A DNA stretch of 64,000 nucleotides from assembly GCA_014138725.1 (NCBI GenBank), contig JACJID010000001.1, forward strand, positions 1,612,001 through 1,676,000, given 5' to 3'. Positions 37,001 through 44,614 of the stretch are shown here, one piece after another. The DNA comes from Kutzneria viridogrisea. Lineage in GTDB: Bacteria > Actinomycetota > Actinomycetes > Mycobacteriales > Pseudonocardiaceae. Every line of letters begins with the position of its first letter. Position 1 is the stretch's first letter. A program made the translations under genes and the position numbers. The notes below the pieces were generated by a model. The model was not told the origin of the DNA and made no database searches. It worked only from the letters and a program-made list of their open reading frames with translations.

Positions 37001-40000
37001 GTGTTGTAAAGGTGCTCGAGCTCGTTGAAGAGCACGACGAACGACCAACCGTCGAGTACGGTGTGGTGCGCGGCCACGTGCAACTGGTGGCGGTCGTCGG
37101 CGATCTTGAGCACGGCCACGCGGACCAGGGGAGCGGCTGTCAGGTCGAACGTGGTCTCGGTCTGTGCCGTGAGCCACTGCACCCGGGCGGCCGGATCGGC
37201 GGAGAAGTCCAGGACCGGGACGTCCAACTGGAGCGAGTGCGCGACAAGCTGTTCGGAACCGTCTGCGGCAAATGTGGTTCGCAGGGTGTCGTGTCGACGA
37301 ACCAGGTCCTGCAACGACTCCCGCAGCGCGTCGACGCGCAACTCGCCGCGTAGTTCCAGCAAGGCCGTCTCGACGCAGACCCGAGCCTGCTCCGGGCCGA
37401 TCTGGTTGAGCAGCCAGAACTCGCGCTGCATGTCGGTGAGCGGGTACCCGCCGGGTTGGTCGGCCACCGCCTTCGAGCCGGGGAAGAACCCGTGTGCGCG
37501 CAGTTCGTTCACCGTGTCGGCGAAGATCGACACGATCCGGTCCACGTCCTCGTCGGTGTGCGCCGTGGACAGGAAGCAGTTGCGGCCCTCCCAGATGTAG
37601 AGGCCGCGTTCCACCAGCATCAGGTGGAACAGTTCCACGGTCTCCGACAGCATCGGCTCCTCCGGGAACCGCAGCCGGAACAGCGAGCCGAAGTTCACCA
37701 CCGCGATCGGCACACCGGCCTCGCGGCACATCGCGTTCAGCCGGTCGGCCATGCCCTCGACCCGCTGGTTGAGCTCGGCGTGCAGACCCGGGCCGCGGCG
37801 GCGCATCTCCCGCAGCACGGCCCGGCTCGCGGCTAGTGCGAGCGGGTGCTTGCAGAACGTGCCGGTGAAGAAGGTCCTGACCGACTGCGGGTACGGCGTG
37901 TTGCCGAACCCCCAGGCGCCGCCGTCGATCGCGTCGAGGTACTCGCTGTTGCCCGCGACCATGCCGATCGGCAGGCCGCCCCCGATGATCTTGCCGTACA
38001 CGGCCAGGTCCGCCGGCACGTCGAACAGGGCCTGCGCGCCACCGGGGTGCACCCGGAACCCGGTGATGACCTCGTCGAAGATCAGCGCCACCCCGGCCTG
38101 CGCGGTGATCTCTCGCAGCTGCCGTAGGAACTCCACCGGCTGAAGTTCGGGCTTCCTGCTCTGCACCGGTTCGACCAGCACAGCGGCGAGTTCGTGCACG
38201 TGGTCGCGGAGCACGGCGAGGGCTTCGTCCTCCCCGTACGGCAGGATGAGCGTGTCCTGCCCCACGGCGGCCGGCACGCCAGGCGCCAGTGGAGCCGCGT
38301 CGCCGGTGCGGCCGTTGGGGTCCTGCCTGGCCAGGATCGGGTCAGCGGAACCGTGGTAGGAACCGGCGAACAGCGCCACCTTCGTGCGTCCCGACACGGC
38401 CCGCGCCAGTCGCACGGCGACCATCACCGCCTCGGAACCGGTGTTACAGAACACCGCCCGTTGCTTGCCGGTCATCTCGCAGACCAGTTCGGCCACCTCG
38501 GCGGCGAGCAGCGGGTGCGGGCCGAGCTGCATGCCGTGGGCCAGCTGACCGGCGATGGCCTCGTTGATGAAGGATTCGTTGTGCCCGAACAGGTTGACAC
38601 CGAACCCCATGGTGAGGTCGAGGTACTCGTTGCCGTCCACGTCCCACATCCGCGCGCCCTGCGAACGGGTCACCGCGATGGGGTAGCGGGTCTCCCGCAG
38701 GTCGATGTGGGGTTGGGGCGCGTGTCGTACGTCAGCGTGGTACGCGCGTTCCTGGATCGCCTGTTGCTTGGAACCGGCTGTGCGTGCGCAGAACCGGCGG
38801 ACGAACTCCTCGGCGAACGCGTGCTGCTCGGCGTTCCAGGCCCCTGACCGCTTGGCCTCGGTCTGCTGGAAGGCGACGTAGGTTTCCCGCTGCTTGGTCT
38901 GCTGGGTCTGCGGCTCGGCCGGTCGGGGCGGGAGGGGCGCCTTGCGGCCTTGCAGGAGCTCGTATGCCTGGGCCATCACACGTTCGTGCACGCTGAGGAA
39001 CTGGCCGACCGCGTCGTCCGGAGCTGCTCCGTTGGCGGGAGCTGGCGCCGTGCGCGGTTGCGCCGCCACCGGCACAGGTGCCGGCGTGATCAGCTGGTCC
39101 AGTACGTGTTTCGGCGCGTTCTCGGTGATGTACGCGGCCAACCGGTCGACGGTGTTGAGTTCCTCGAACAGCCTGCTGACCGGCAGCCGTACCTGGAAGG
39201 TCTCCTGGACCGTTTGCAGGGTCTGGAACAGTGTCATCGAGTCGGCGCCCAGTTCCAGGAACGAGGCGTGCGGGTCGACCGGACCGTGGTGGTGCAACAA
39301 CCGGCCCACGGTTTCGGCCAGCACGGTGTGGACATCACGAGATGGCTGCGCGGTGAGCACGGGGACCTCAGCCCTTTCTGCTGGCCGTTCGTGGTGCGGG
39401 TCGCCGGGGAGCGGGAACCAGTGGCGCTGGCGGTCGAAGTGGTGGCCGGGCATCGGCTGTTTGCGGGCGCGCTGTCCGCGGTGGTGGCCAGCCCAGTCCA
39501 CCGGTCGACCACTGACGTACAGTTGGGCGAGGCTGTCGGACAGCACGGCCCAGTCGTCGATCGTGGGGCGCAGCGAGGCCAACCACAGCCGCCCGGTGAC
39601 CTCGCGTTGCCCGGCGCCGATCAGCGTCCGACCTGGACCGACCTCCAGATAGGTGTCGCACCCGAGACCGGCCAGCAGCCGGATCCCGTCGGCGTACCGG
39701 ACGGGCTGGGTCAGGTGCCGCTCCCAGTAGGAGGCATCCAGGACGTGCTCGGCGTCGAACAACCGGCCATCCAGGTCGCTGACCAGCGGAATCCGCGGCG
39801 ACGAGTGCGGTACGGCCCTCGCGGCCCGGCCGAAGGCGGTGCCCGCGGCGGCCATCGCCGGGGTGTGGAAGGGGTACGTGGAGTTGAGCGGGCGGGTGTC
39901 GATGCCTCGCTCGGCGAGGTCCTCGGCGAACGTGGCGACCAGCGTCGACGCTCCGGCGACCGCGACGTTGCGGGATCCGTTCACGGCGGCCACGGCGAGC

Positions 40001-42252
40001 CCTGGCCACTCGTCGAGCATCGCACGGACCGCTTGTTCCTCGGTGAACACCGCGAGCATCGCGCCCGGCGGCACCAGTTCCTGGACCAGGCGGCCGCGCT
40101 CGGCGGCCAGCCTCAGGCCTTGTTCCAGGTCGAACACCCCGGCTACGCAGGCGGCTGCCAGCTCACCGACGCTGTGCCCGAGCAGGTAGTCCGGTTCGAT
40201 GCCCCAGGACTGCCAGAGCCGCGCGAGGGCGTACTCGATCGCGAACAACGCCGGCTGCGTGTACCGCGTCTGGTCGAGGAGTCCACGGTCGGCGGGGTCC
40301 GGAAACAGCACTGTCGACAGCGACCGGCCCCAGTACTCGCCGAGCACCTCGTCGCACTGGTCCAGTTCCCGGCGAAACCACGGGTTCGTGGTGTAGAGCT
40401 GCCGTGCCATGTCGGAGAATTGGGCGCCTTGGCCGCTGAAGAGGAAGGCCAATTTGCCAGACTGTCCTAAACGGACAATTCCGTTGTGGACATCCGATGT
40501 GGACCGACGCAGCAGCTGATCGGCCAGCTGTGCACGGTCGCCGCCGACCACGGCCAGCCGGTGGGTGAAGTGCTGTCGGCCCGTGTTCGCGGTCACGCAC
40601 GCGTCCTCGACCGAGACGTCGGTGGCTCCGCGAAGCCTTTCGCCCCAGGCGGTCCTCGCCGCGTCGAGTGCGGATTCGGTGCGGGCGCTGAGGGCCAACA
40701 CGTGGACGGTCCTACCGTCGACCCCGTCGGGTGTCGCGGGTTGTTCGGTCGCCTCCTGGACGATCACGTGCGCGTTCGAACCACCGAACCCGAAACCGCT
40801 CACCCCAGCGGTCCGGGCACCGAGGCGCCGCGGCCAGTCGGACAGGCGGAGCGGGATCCTGACCGGCTTGGCGGCGACGTCCGGGTTGATCCGCGACAGG
40901 TGCAGGTGCGGTGGCACCTGCCGGTGCCGCAGCATCAGGATCACCTTGATCAGTCCCGCGATGCCGGCCGCTGACTCGGCGTGGCCGATATTGGTCTTGA
41001 CCGACCCGACCAGCACGGGCTCCTCCGCGTCACGGCCCTCGGCGAGCACGTCGGTGAGGGCTCGGATCTCGATCGGGTCGCCGAGTGCCGTGCCGGTGCC
41101 GTGGGCCTCGACGTAGTCCACCTCGGCCGGGGTGATCGCGGCCCGCTGCAGGGCGCTCCGGATGACCTCTCGCTGGGCCTGCCCGTTCGGCGCGGCAAGG
41201 CCGTTGCTCCGGCCGTCGTGGTTCACCGCCGAGCCGCGGATCACGGCCAGCACCTGGTCGCCGTCCCGGCGGGCCGCGCTGAGCGTTTTCAGGGCGAGCA
41301 GGCCGCAGCCCTCGGCCCGGACGTACCCGTCCGCGGCGGCGTCGAAGGTCTTGCACCTGCCGTCCGGTGCCATCATCCCGGCCTTGGTGAGGATCTCGGT
41401 CACCTCGGGCAGCACGATCAGGTTCACGCCACCGGCCAGCGCCAGGGTGGACTCGCCCGCGCGCAGGCTCTCGCACGCCATGTGGACCGCCACGAGAGAG
41501 GAGGAGCAGGCAGTGTCCACGGCCACGCTCGGCCCGCGGAAGTCGAAGAAGTACGACATCCGGTTCGCCGCGACACTGAGCGCCGACCCCGTGCCGCTGT
41601 ACTCGGTGAGCTGCTCCGGCGTGTTGGTCTGGACTCTGGTGTAGTCACCGACGCTGATCCCGACGAAGACACCGGTTTGGCTGCCAGCCAACGAGTCTGG
41701 TGGTGTGCCGGCGGACTCCAGCGTTCGCCACGCCACCTCCAGCAGCAGCCGCTGTTGCGGATCGACGTACGGTGTCTCCCGAGCGGAGAGGGCGAAGAAC
41801 TCCGCGTCGAAGGTCTCGATGTCCTCGAGCAGACCGTGGGCGCCAGGCAGCTGGGCGCGGCGTGGGCTGGCGGCGACAGCGTCGACGCCGTCAGCCAGCA
41901 GTCGCCAGAACTCCTCGGGCCCGTCGGCGCCGGGGAACCGGCAGCCGACACCGACGACCGCGATGGGTTCCTGGGCGCCAGCCGGTGGTTCGCTGGCTTC
42001 GACGGCCGGTGCCGGGACTGGGACGTCGGCGATGTGCCGGCTCAACTGGCGAATAGTCGGGTGTTCCCAGATCAGCGCTGGGGACAGCGTACGGGCGGTG
42101 ACCGTCTCCAATTCCCCGATCATCCCGACGGCATCCCGCGAGGACAGGCCATACGACGCGAGGGGCTCGTCGGGGTCGATGTCGGCCGCGGCCCGGCCGA
42201 CGTGTCTGGCTATCCGGTCGATCAGCCACGATTCCATCTGGTCCGGCGTCAT
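31075..42252 (-). CDS. Hybrid PKS-NRPS: ACP-KS-AT-ACP-aminotransferase-C-A-T-C-A-T
   Basis: About 3725 residues from an ATG with GGGGG five bases upstream (TTG at 42264 is less likely). Domains: ACP1 ~1-75; KS ~90-510 (DTACSSSLVAVHMA, VEAHGTGTALGDP, KTNIGHAESAAG); AT ~590-890 (GHSVGELAAA; YPFH, malonyl-like); ACP2 ~970-1040 (LELGADSMTLF); class III PLP aminotransferase ~1150-1590 (VYGKIIGGGLPIGM); C1 ~1600-2040; A1 ~2070-2560; T1 near 2594; C2 from ~2670; A2 ~3110-3600; T2 near 3657. The order fits MycA/ItuA: fatty acyl-ACP is extended by malonate, the beta-ketone is transaminated, and two amino acids are added. The A1 pocket reads D-A-H-L-T-A-H-V-V (unassigned); A2 reads S-V-F-E-I-A-Q-T-D, lacking the usual Asp. 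MbtH follows. Confidence 0.95.
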   Translation of the reverse strand: MTPDQMESWLIDRIARHVGRAAADIDPDEPLASYGLSSRDAVGMIGELETVTARTLSPALIWEHPTIRQLSRHIADVPVPAPAVEASEPPAGAQEPIAVVGVGCRFPGADGPEEFWRLLADGVDAVAASPRRAQLPGAHGLLEDIETFDAEFFALSARETPYVDPQQRLLLEVAWRTLESAGTPPDSLAGSQTGVFVGISVGDYTRVQTNTPEQLTEYSGTGSALSVAANRMSYFFDFRGPSVAVDTACSSSLVAVHMACESLRAGESTLALAGGVNLIVLPEVTEILTKAGMMAPDGRCKTFDAAADGYVRAEGCGLLALKTLSAARRDGDQVLAVIRGSAVNHDGRSNGLAAPNGQAQREVIRSALQRAAITPAEVDYVEAHGTGTALGDPIEIRALTDVLAEGRDAEEPVLVGSVKTNIGHAESAAGIAGLIKVILMLRHRQVPPHLHLSRINPDVAAKPVRIPLRLSDWPRRLGARTAGVSGFGFGGSNAHVIVQEATEQPATPDGVDGRTVHVLALSARTESALDAARTAWGERLRGATDVSVEDACVTANTGRQHFTHRLAVVGGDRAQLADQLLRRSTSDVHNGIVRLGQSGKLAFLFSGQGAQFSDMARQLYTTNPWFRRELDQCDEVLGEYWGRSLSTVLFPDPADRGLLDQTRYTQPALFAIEYALARLWQSWGIEPDYLLGHSVGELAAACVAGVFDLEQGLRLAAERGRLVQELVPPGAMLAVFTEEQAVRAMLDEWPGLAVAAVNGSRNVAVAGASTLVATFAEDLAERGIDTRPLNSTYPFHTPAMAAAGTAFGRAARAVPHSSPRIPLVSDLDGRLFDAEHVLDASYWERHLTQPVRYADGIRLLAGLGCDTYLEVGPGRTLIGAGQREVTGRLWLASLRPTIDDWAVLSDSLAQLYVSGRPVDWAGHHRGQRARKQPMPGHHFDRQRHWFPLPGDPHHERPAERAEVPVLTAQPSRDVHTVLAETVGRLLHHHGPVDPHASFLELGADSMTLFQTLQTVQETFQVRLPVSRLFEELNTVDRLAAYITENAPKHVLDQLITPAPVPVAAQPRTAPAPANGAAPDDAVGQFLSVHERVMAQAYELLQGRKAPLPPRPAEPQTQQTKQRETYVAFQQTEAKRSGAWNAEQHAFAEEFVRRFCARTAGSKQQAIQERAYHADVRHAPQPHIDLRETRYPIAVTRSQGARMWDVDGNEYLDLTMGFGVNLFGHNESFINEAIAGQLAHGMQLGPHPLLAAEVAELVCEMTGKQRAVFCNTGSEAVMVAVRLARAVSGRTKVALFAGSYHGSADPILARQDPNGRTGDAAPLAPGVPAAVGQDTLILPYGEDEALAVLRDHVHELAAVLVEPVQSRKPELQPVEFLRQLREITAQAGVALIFDEVITGFRVHPGGAQALFDVPADLAVYGKIIGGGLPIGMVAGNSEYLDAIDGGAWGFGNTPYPQSVRTFFTGTFCKHPLALAASRAVLREMRRRGPGLHAELNQRVEGMADRLNAMCREAGVPIAVVNFGSLFRLRFPEEPMLSETVELFHLMLVERGLYIWEGRNCFLSTAHTDEDVDRIVSIFADTVNELRAHGFFPGSKAVADQPGGYPLTDMQREFWLLNQIGPEQARVCVETALLELRGELRVDALRESLQDLVRRHDTLRTTFAADGSEQLVAHSLQLDVPVLDFSADPAARVQWLTAQTETTFDLTAAPLVRVAVLKIADDRHQLHVAAHHTVLDGWSFVVLFNELEHLYNTRVSLGAERLAPAPRYQEFVDRRLRYLSGEDAARDRAYWLNHFPNGVPTLRLPTDRPRPPRVTYHGGQVPMVLGQDVATRLAKTARELGNTPFTILLGAYALLLHRVTGDQDVVIGVPIALREDKGADRLVGNCGNMVPVRSRLTGAMTVADFLTSLRQDLFAAHDHAAYPFAELRTEMLAGVDGTRAQLINTTFNLDNAVTAPQLDGLSATLLTAESHYAKADIEVDMVSMGDEIRAVFKYNADLFDEPTIRGHVATFALLLDAFLTEADQHAKRIPMITAAASATLHQWEDGGTATISDTTLHALFEERVERAPDALAVLFEQEKVTCAELNARANQLARLLANQGVAQESVVGLMVPRSIDMVVAVLAVLKAGAAYLPIDIAYPDKRVKTIVSDARPRLVVTTSEIASRLGLDCPVVALDEQPQAEYPTENLARTVTPANPAYVLYTSGSTGKPKGVVMSHESLVNLFDWSHKDMAVEPGAVVAQFASLGFDASAHEIFSALLYDKVLAVPTEEVRRDARKLAEWLELFGVGELHVPNLVLEAVCEAAEELGVVLPELKVVTQAGEALTPSDRVRRFFDAVEDRRLFNHYGPSETHVVTTAKLAAEVADWPVNAPIGRPISNTRSYVLDEEMQAVPPGVVGNLYAAGVGLAHGYLNMPARTAEVFLPDPFGEPGTRMYRTGDLARWLPDGQLEFFGRADRQVKVRGNRVEPGEVELALDRQPGVSQAAVVGRGDVLVAYIVAAAGSQVDAAALRDAVRECLPDYMVPSLFVPLESLPLTQNGKLDTKALPDPLEAARVNQTEYVAPRTDTETVLAAIWADVLGVDRVGVSDDFFLIGGHSLAVTRVISKIRAELGSEVPIRWLFDAPTIAGLAALLDGPRTTSETRPELCPRVRPNEIPLSYAQSRLWFLNRLEGPNPTYNMALPVRLTGELDLAALTAAVQDVVARHETLRTRFVELDGQPTQQVLDSAEATVDVTVQRVDRDQVEQAVERACEYPFDLTTDLPLRICLFQVRQDEHVLVIVVHHIAGDAWSASPLAQDLGTAYAARRTGTAPTWQPLPVQYVDYTLWQRELLGSEEDPGSVVSRQLAFWRERLAGIPLEISLPVDRRRPAVASFRGDSVDFVVPAEVHAGLARIAAEWGASLFMVVRAGLAVLLSRLGGGTDVVVGSPVAGRLDEGVADLVGFFVNTLVLRVDVSGDPTFGELVGRVRDGDVGALEHQDVPFERLVEVLNPERSLARHPLFQVMLAFDNTSDFQTQLVDLDATEIPRGSTAAKVDLVFQMRERRGSDGTPAGIVSSLEYATDLFDRSTIERITTYFLRALTAVVAEPDIRCGAIDLLSPAEHKRLSESWTELARPVPVDTIPDLFEAQVERTPDGVAVVCGTDQVTFRDLNDRANQVAHHLRRYGLGNQSRVGVLMDRSTEMIAAVVGIWKAGASPVPLPSDMPVRRRDAIIAEARVTHVLAHRRLAEDLDNLDATTVLVNGNPKLDNEPTDNSGVVVRPHDMLTTVFTSGSSGTPKGVMFEHHNLVSGFAAYDETYRLRGRVTSILQMASEGFSVFTFDLVRAILSGARLVLCPQDLLLRPAELFDLMRRERVDCAEFVPAVIKGLVAHLRSTGERLDFMKVLIVASDTLYADELATIKELTGPDCVVVNQYGMTECTTDSTFHPARAQDSEYERRNLIGKPFPNTVVYVLDESMRPVPQGVPGELYVGGEGLSRGYLDRPDLTAERFLPDPITPLPGTRLYRTGDLGRQLADGSLELFGRADRQVKVRGNRVEPGEVELVLERQPGVSQAAVVGRGDVLVAYIVAAAGSQVDPAALRDAVRDSLPDYMVPSLFVPLESLPLTQNGKLDTRALPDTLEAARVNQTEYLAPRTDTETALAAIWAEVLGVDRVGVAEDFFLIGGHSLLATTVLAAVRDQFKVEIPLRRLFENPTVAALAREIADQLTQSDDVADELDDLVAMVEKSVHTEQ
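31279..31715. repeat. Near-identical ~437-bp internal repeat, copy B (A2 end/T2)
   Basis: This stretch of the giant PKS-NRPS gene encodes the C-terminal A subdomain and T domain of module 2. It matches 34480-34916 (module 1) base for base apart from scattered changes, at an offset of 3,201 bp. The neighbouring A cores, by contrast, are unrelated in their pockets. Confidence 0.85.
34480..34916. repeat. Near-identical ~437-bp internal repeat, copy A (A1 end/T1)
   Basis: Partner of 31279-31715 at an offset of 3,201 bp. It encodes GEVELALDRQPGVSQAAVVG through FFLIGGHSL. The repeat suggests module duplication followed by replacement of the A core, or continuing gene conversion. Confidence 0.85.
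40460..40481. repeat. Dyad motif GACTGTCC-N5-GGACAATTC, copy 2
   Basis: TGTCC-TAAAC-GGACA lies in the AT region of the giant gene. The coding strand reads it with a cluster of codons rare in this genome (ATT, CGT, TTA, GGA, TCT, AAA), including a TTA leucine. It matches the copy at 21631-21652 in all positions outside the 5-bp spacer. Confidence 0.5.
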
Positions 42253-42315
42253 CTGATCCCCCAACTAGGACGCTTCTTCCCCGGATTTCATTCAGTGCGA
42301 GTTGTCGACTGCTTT

Positions 42316-43620
42316 TCAACAATGATCAGCTGGCGTCAGTAGACCCGGTGCGTTTTCCGGGTGAGCCTGCCGGATTGGGGTGGCCAGTGCGGCGAGCACG
42401 ATCACCAGGTAAAGCGCGCCGACAACGAGCAGCGGCGTCTGGACCCCCACGTGTTGCACCAACGCGGCGAGCACGGCCGCACCAATGGGGCCGGCCGCAC
42501 CGTGAATGGTCCAGAACGCAGACGTCACCCGGCCAAGCAGATGACTCGGAGTCATGCTCTGCCGCAACGACATGTTGCAGACGCCGGCCAATGTCGTCCC
42601 CAAGTTGAACGCGGTCGCCATCAGGGCGACCACCACGACTTGTTCCGACATCCCGAGCAACGCGACCGCGACACCGCAGATGGCGTACGAAATCGTCCAG
42701 CACAGCCCGAACCCCCAGGACCTCCGCAGCGGCGCCGCGAGAACCGCGCCGACCACCGCGCCAGCGCTGACCAACGCCAACACCACACCGACCACCTGGT
42801 CGTCCTGGCCAAGGCCGGAGCGCAGGTAGTAGATGAAAACGTCGGTCAGTCCGAGGCTGAGAAACGTGATCACCGAGAGCAGCACGGTCAGCCAACGCAG
42901 CACGGGAACGCGCCACAGGAACACGACACCCATGAAGAACTCGGCGCGCCGGTCCCGCCACGTGGCGCCGCGCAGCGGCTTCTGGTCGGCCGGCATACGC
43001 AACGTGATCATGCTCAGTCCGGCGGCGGACACCGCGAAGCTGGCCGCGTCGAATCCCACCGCCATGGCCGGGCCGGACGCCGCGGCGACCAGCCCGGCCA
43101 CCACCGGTCCGAGGACGTTGGCCACGCCGAACGTCCCTTGCAGGCGCCCGTTCGCCGCCACGAGCTGGCTGCTGTGCACCAGTCCGGCCACCGCGGTCAC
43201 GTAGGTGACGTCGAAGATCGTGTTGCACACGGAGGTCAGGACCATGACCACGTACAGGAACCAGATCTGGGAGCCGGCCAGCCACAGCACCGGTACCAGG
43301 CCCATCAGCACGACTCGGACGAGGTCGCAGGTGATCATCAGCCGACGGCGGTCCACGTTGTCGGCGAGCAAGCCGGCGAACAACCCGGTCGACAGTGCGC
43401 CCACGCTGGCCGCCGCGGTGAGCAGGCCCATCTGCGCGACCGATCCGGTGGTCTCCAGGACGAGCAGCGGCAGCGCCACGAACGAGAACGAACTGCCCAG
43501 GTTCGACAGCGCCTGCGCCAGCCAGAACACGGTGAAGTCCCGGTTGGCGCGCAGCGGCAGGACAGCCAGCGTGGTGTCGCCGCGGCCAAGGGGGCGCCCG
43601 CCGCCCTCGCTGCGCCTCAC
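42316..43620 (-). CDS. MFS exporter of the EntS type, cluster transporter
   Basis: About 434 residues with 12 hydrophobic segments: FTVFWLAQALSNLGSSFSFV at the start, DNVDRRRLMITCDLVRVVLM as the A-like loop, and SLRQSMTPSHLLGRVTSAFW in the second half. These are the hallmarks of MFS_3/EntS exporters that secrete siderophores and peptides. I start at the GTG at 43620 because it overlaps the preceding small gene's stop (GTGA); the frame upstream of that is arginine-rich shadow. It ends 63 bp before the giant PKS-NRPS start. It probably exports the lipopeptide and gives self-protection. Confidence 0.9.
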   Translation of the reverse strand: MRRSEGGGRPLGRGDTTLAVLPLRANRDFTVFWLAQALSNLGSSFSFVALPLLVLETTGSVAQMGLLTAAASVGALSTGLFAGLLADNVDRRRLMITCDLVRVVLMGLVPVLWLAGSQIWFLYVVMVLTSVCNTIFDVTYVTAVAGLVHSSQLVAANGRLQGTFGVANVLGPVVAGLVAAASGPAMAVGFDAASFAVSAAGLSMITLRMPADQKPLRGATWRDRRAEFFMGVVFLWRVPVLRWLTVLLSVITFLSLGLTDVFIYYLRSGLGQDDQVVGVVLALVSAGAVVGAVLAAPLRRSWGFGLCWTISYAICGVAVALLGMSEQVVVVALMATAFNLGTTLAGVCNMSLRQSMTPSHLLGRVTSAFWTIHGAAGPIGAAVLAALVQHVGVQTPLLVVGALYLVIVLAALATPIRQAHPENAPGLLTPADHC

Positions 43621-43811
43621 GGGGATGGCTCCGCCATCGCCACCGCGCTCCGGCGTTGCCCGGCGAACGGCCCGCGCCCGTGTGCTGCCAGCACGGTGTC
43701 CACCACGTCCGGAATGCTCTCGGCGCCGCACATTTCCAGCTGGCCGTCCGCGTCACCCGTGTGAAACCCGCAGAAGGGCAATGTGTCATACGGGCTCAGT
43801 GCGCCGTCCAT
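43617..43811 (-). CDS. Small leader-position protein, first gene of the lipopeptide operon
   Basis: 64 residues from the ATG at 43811, preceded by GGGGG at good distance; an earlier ATG at 43829 is possible but lacks a site. The sequence begins MDGALSPYDTLPFCGFHTGD and has two cysteines (PFCGFH, LEMCGAES). I do not recognise it. It has no membrane helix. Its TGA overlaps the GTG of the MFS gene, so the two are translationally coupled. Codon use is normal for the region, which supports a real gene. Role unknown. Confidence 0.65.
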   Translation of the reverse strand: MDGALSPYDTLPFCGFHTGDADGQLEMCGAESIPDVVDTVLAAHGRGPFAGQRRSAVAMAEPSP

Positions 43812-44614
43812 GCCGCCCCCAATTTCCATCCGGTTTCGACGACCACCTCGGCGATGTCGCACCCCCGCGCGGCACCGCGTTCATAATGAGTGGACCCAGG
43901 CGGGGTCCTTCTCAATAACTATCTCACACGACACTACAACTTCGCATGGCGAACTAACGGTAATCGGTAGCGGATCTCCGCATCAATACACCTTTTGGAC
44001 CAATCACGCTGTGCGACGCCCCGTTAGTCAAAAAGTTCACGCCAAAGAACCCGTCCAGCTGCGAGGCTGCGCCGCCGCCACACGGGTGACCAAACAGATT
44101 TGAAGGTTCTGAACTGTTGTGGGCGCTGCTCCTCCTACCTCAGCAAACCGGATTCACCGGCGCGGACCTGCCTGGGCGAGGAGGTCGTGAGGCTCGTCGA
44201 ACAAGTGCTGGTGTCGCTCATGGCCGAGGTGGACGTGCGGGTGTTCGGCTCCATGACAACCTCGGTGTGTGGAGCGTCCGGGTCTGGTGGCCGTCGGTCG
44301 TGCTCTTCACGGTGTTCACGATGCCGCCGAGTGAGTGCGGCTCGCGTCGGTGAACATTGCCTACCCGCGGGGCGGTGGCAGGTCAGTCGGGGTCGGGGAT
44401 CCAGTGTCCGTGGCTGGGCGTTGCGGCGCGGTGGTCGTTGGTGGTGGGAACTCGGCGTCCGGGTCGTCCAGTTGCTGCTCACCGATCCACCACCGCCCAC
44501 GGCGTCTCCCCAGTACCACCAGGGGCTGTGTCGGTGCCAGGGCGGCGAAGGGCAGCTATTCCGTCCCCGCTGAAGCTGGAACTATCCCGGTTCGTCGGCC
44601 AGGATCCATTACAT
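43812..44614. promoter_or_regulatory. Divergent control region of lipopeptide operon and LAL regulator
   Basis: About 800 bp with no convincing gene. The left half (43.88-44.05 kb) is markedly AT-rich for this chromosome (CAATAACTATCTCACACG, AATACACCTTTTGG), as expected of promoters. ACTAACGG (43953-43960) and CCGTTAGT (44021-44028) form an inverted pair 60 bp apart, a possible LuxR site. GGACCC-AGGCG-GGGTCC (43892-43908) could form a hairpin in the leftward leader. The right half is GC-rich with open frames in all directions but no homology; I read it as a long 5' leader of the LAL gene. Confidence 0.5.

Larger units (their letters stand above)
17274..43811 (-). other. Beta-amino-fatty-acid lipopeptide gene cluster (leftward operon)
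   Basis: Nine genes run leftward with gaps mostly below 110 bp and several 4-14 bp overlaps. Together they hold a FAAL, ACP-KS-AT-ACP-aminotransferase, four adenylation domains, one N-methyltransferase, two oxygenase domains, one thioesterase, MbtH and an exporter. The FAAL/KS/aminotransferase front end is that of iturin- and puwainaphycin-type lipopeptides. Predicted product: a beta-amino fatty acid plus four residues, of which the last two have Asn-like pockets. Confidence 0.9.

Noticed and set aside
44100-44573. Possible small genes in the LAL upstream region
   Set aside because: Composition and codon position bias do not support coding, and no ribosome site or homology was seen.
44357-44614. 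86-residue N-terminal extension of the LAL regulator
   Set aside because: Low-complexity, no family similarity; LAL proteins begin with the LLGRRNE block at 44615.
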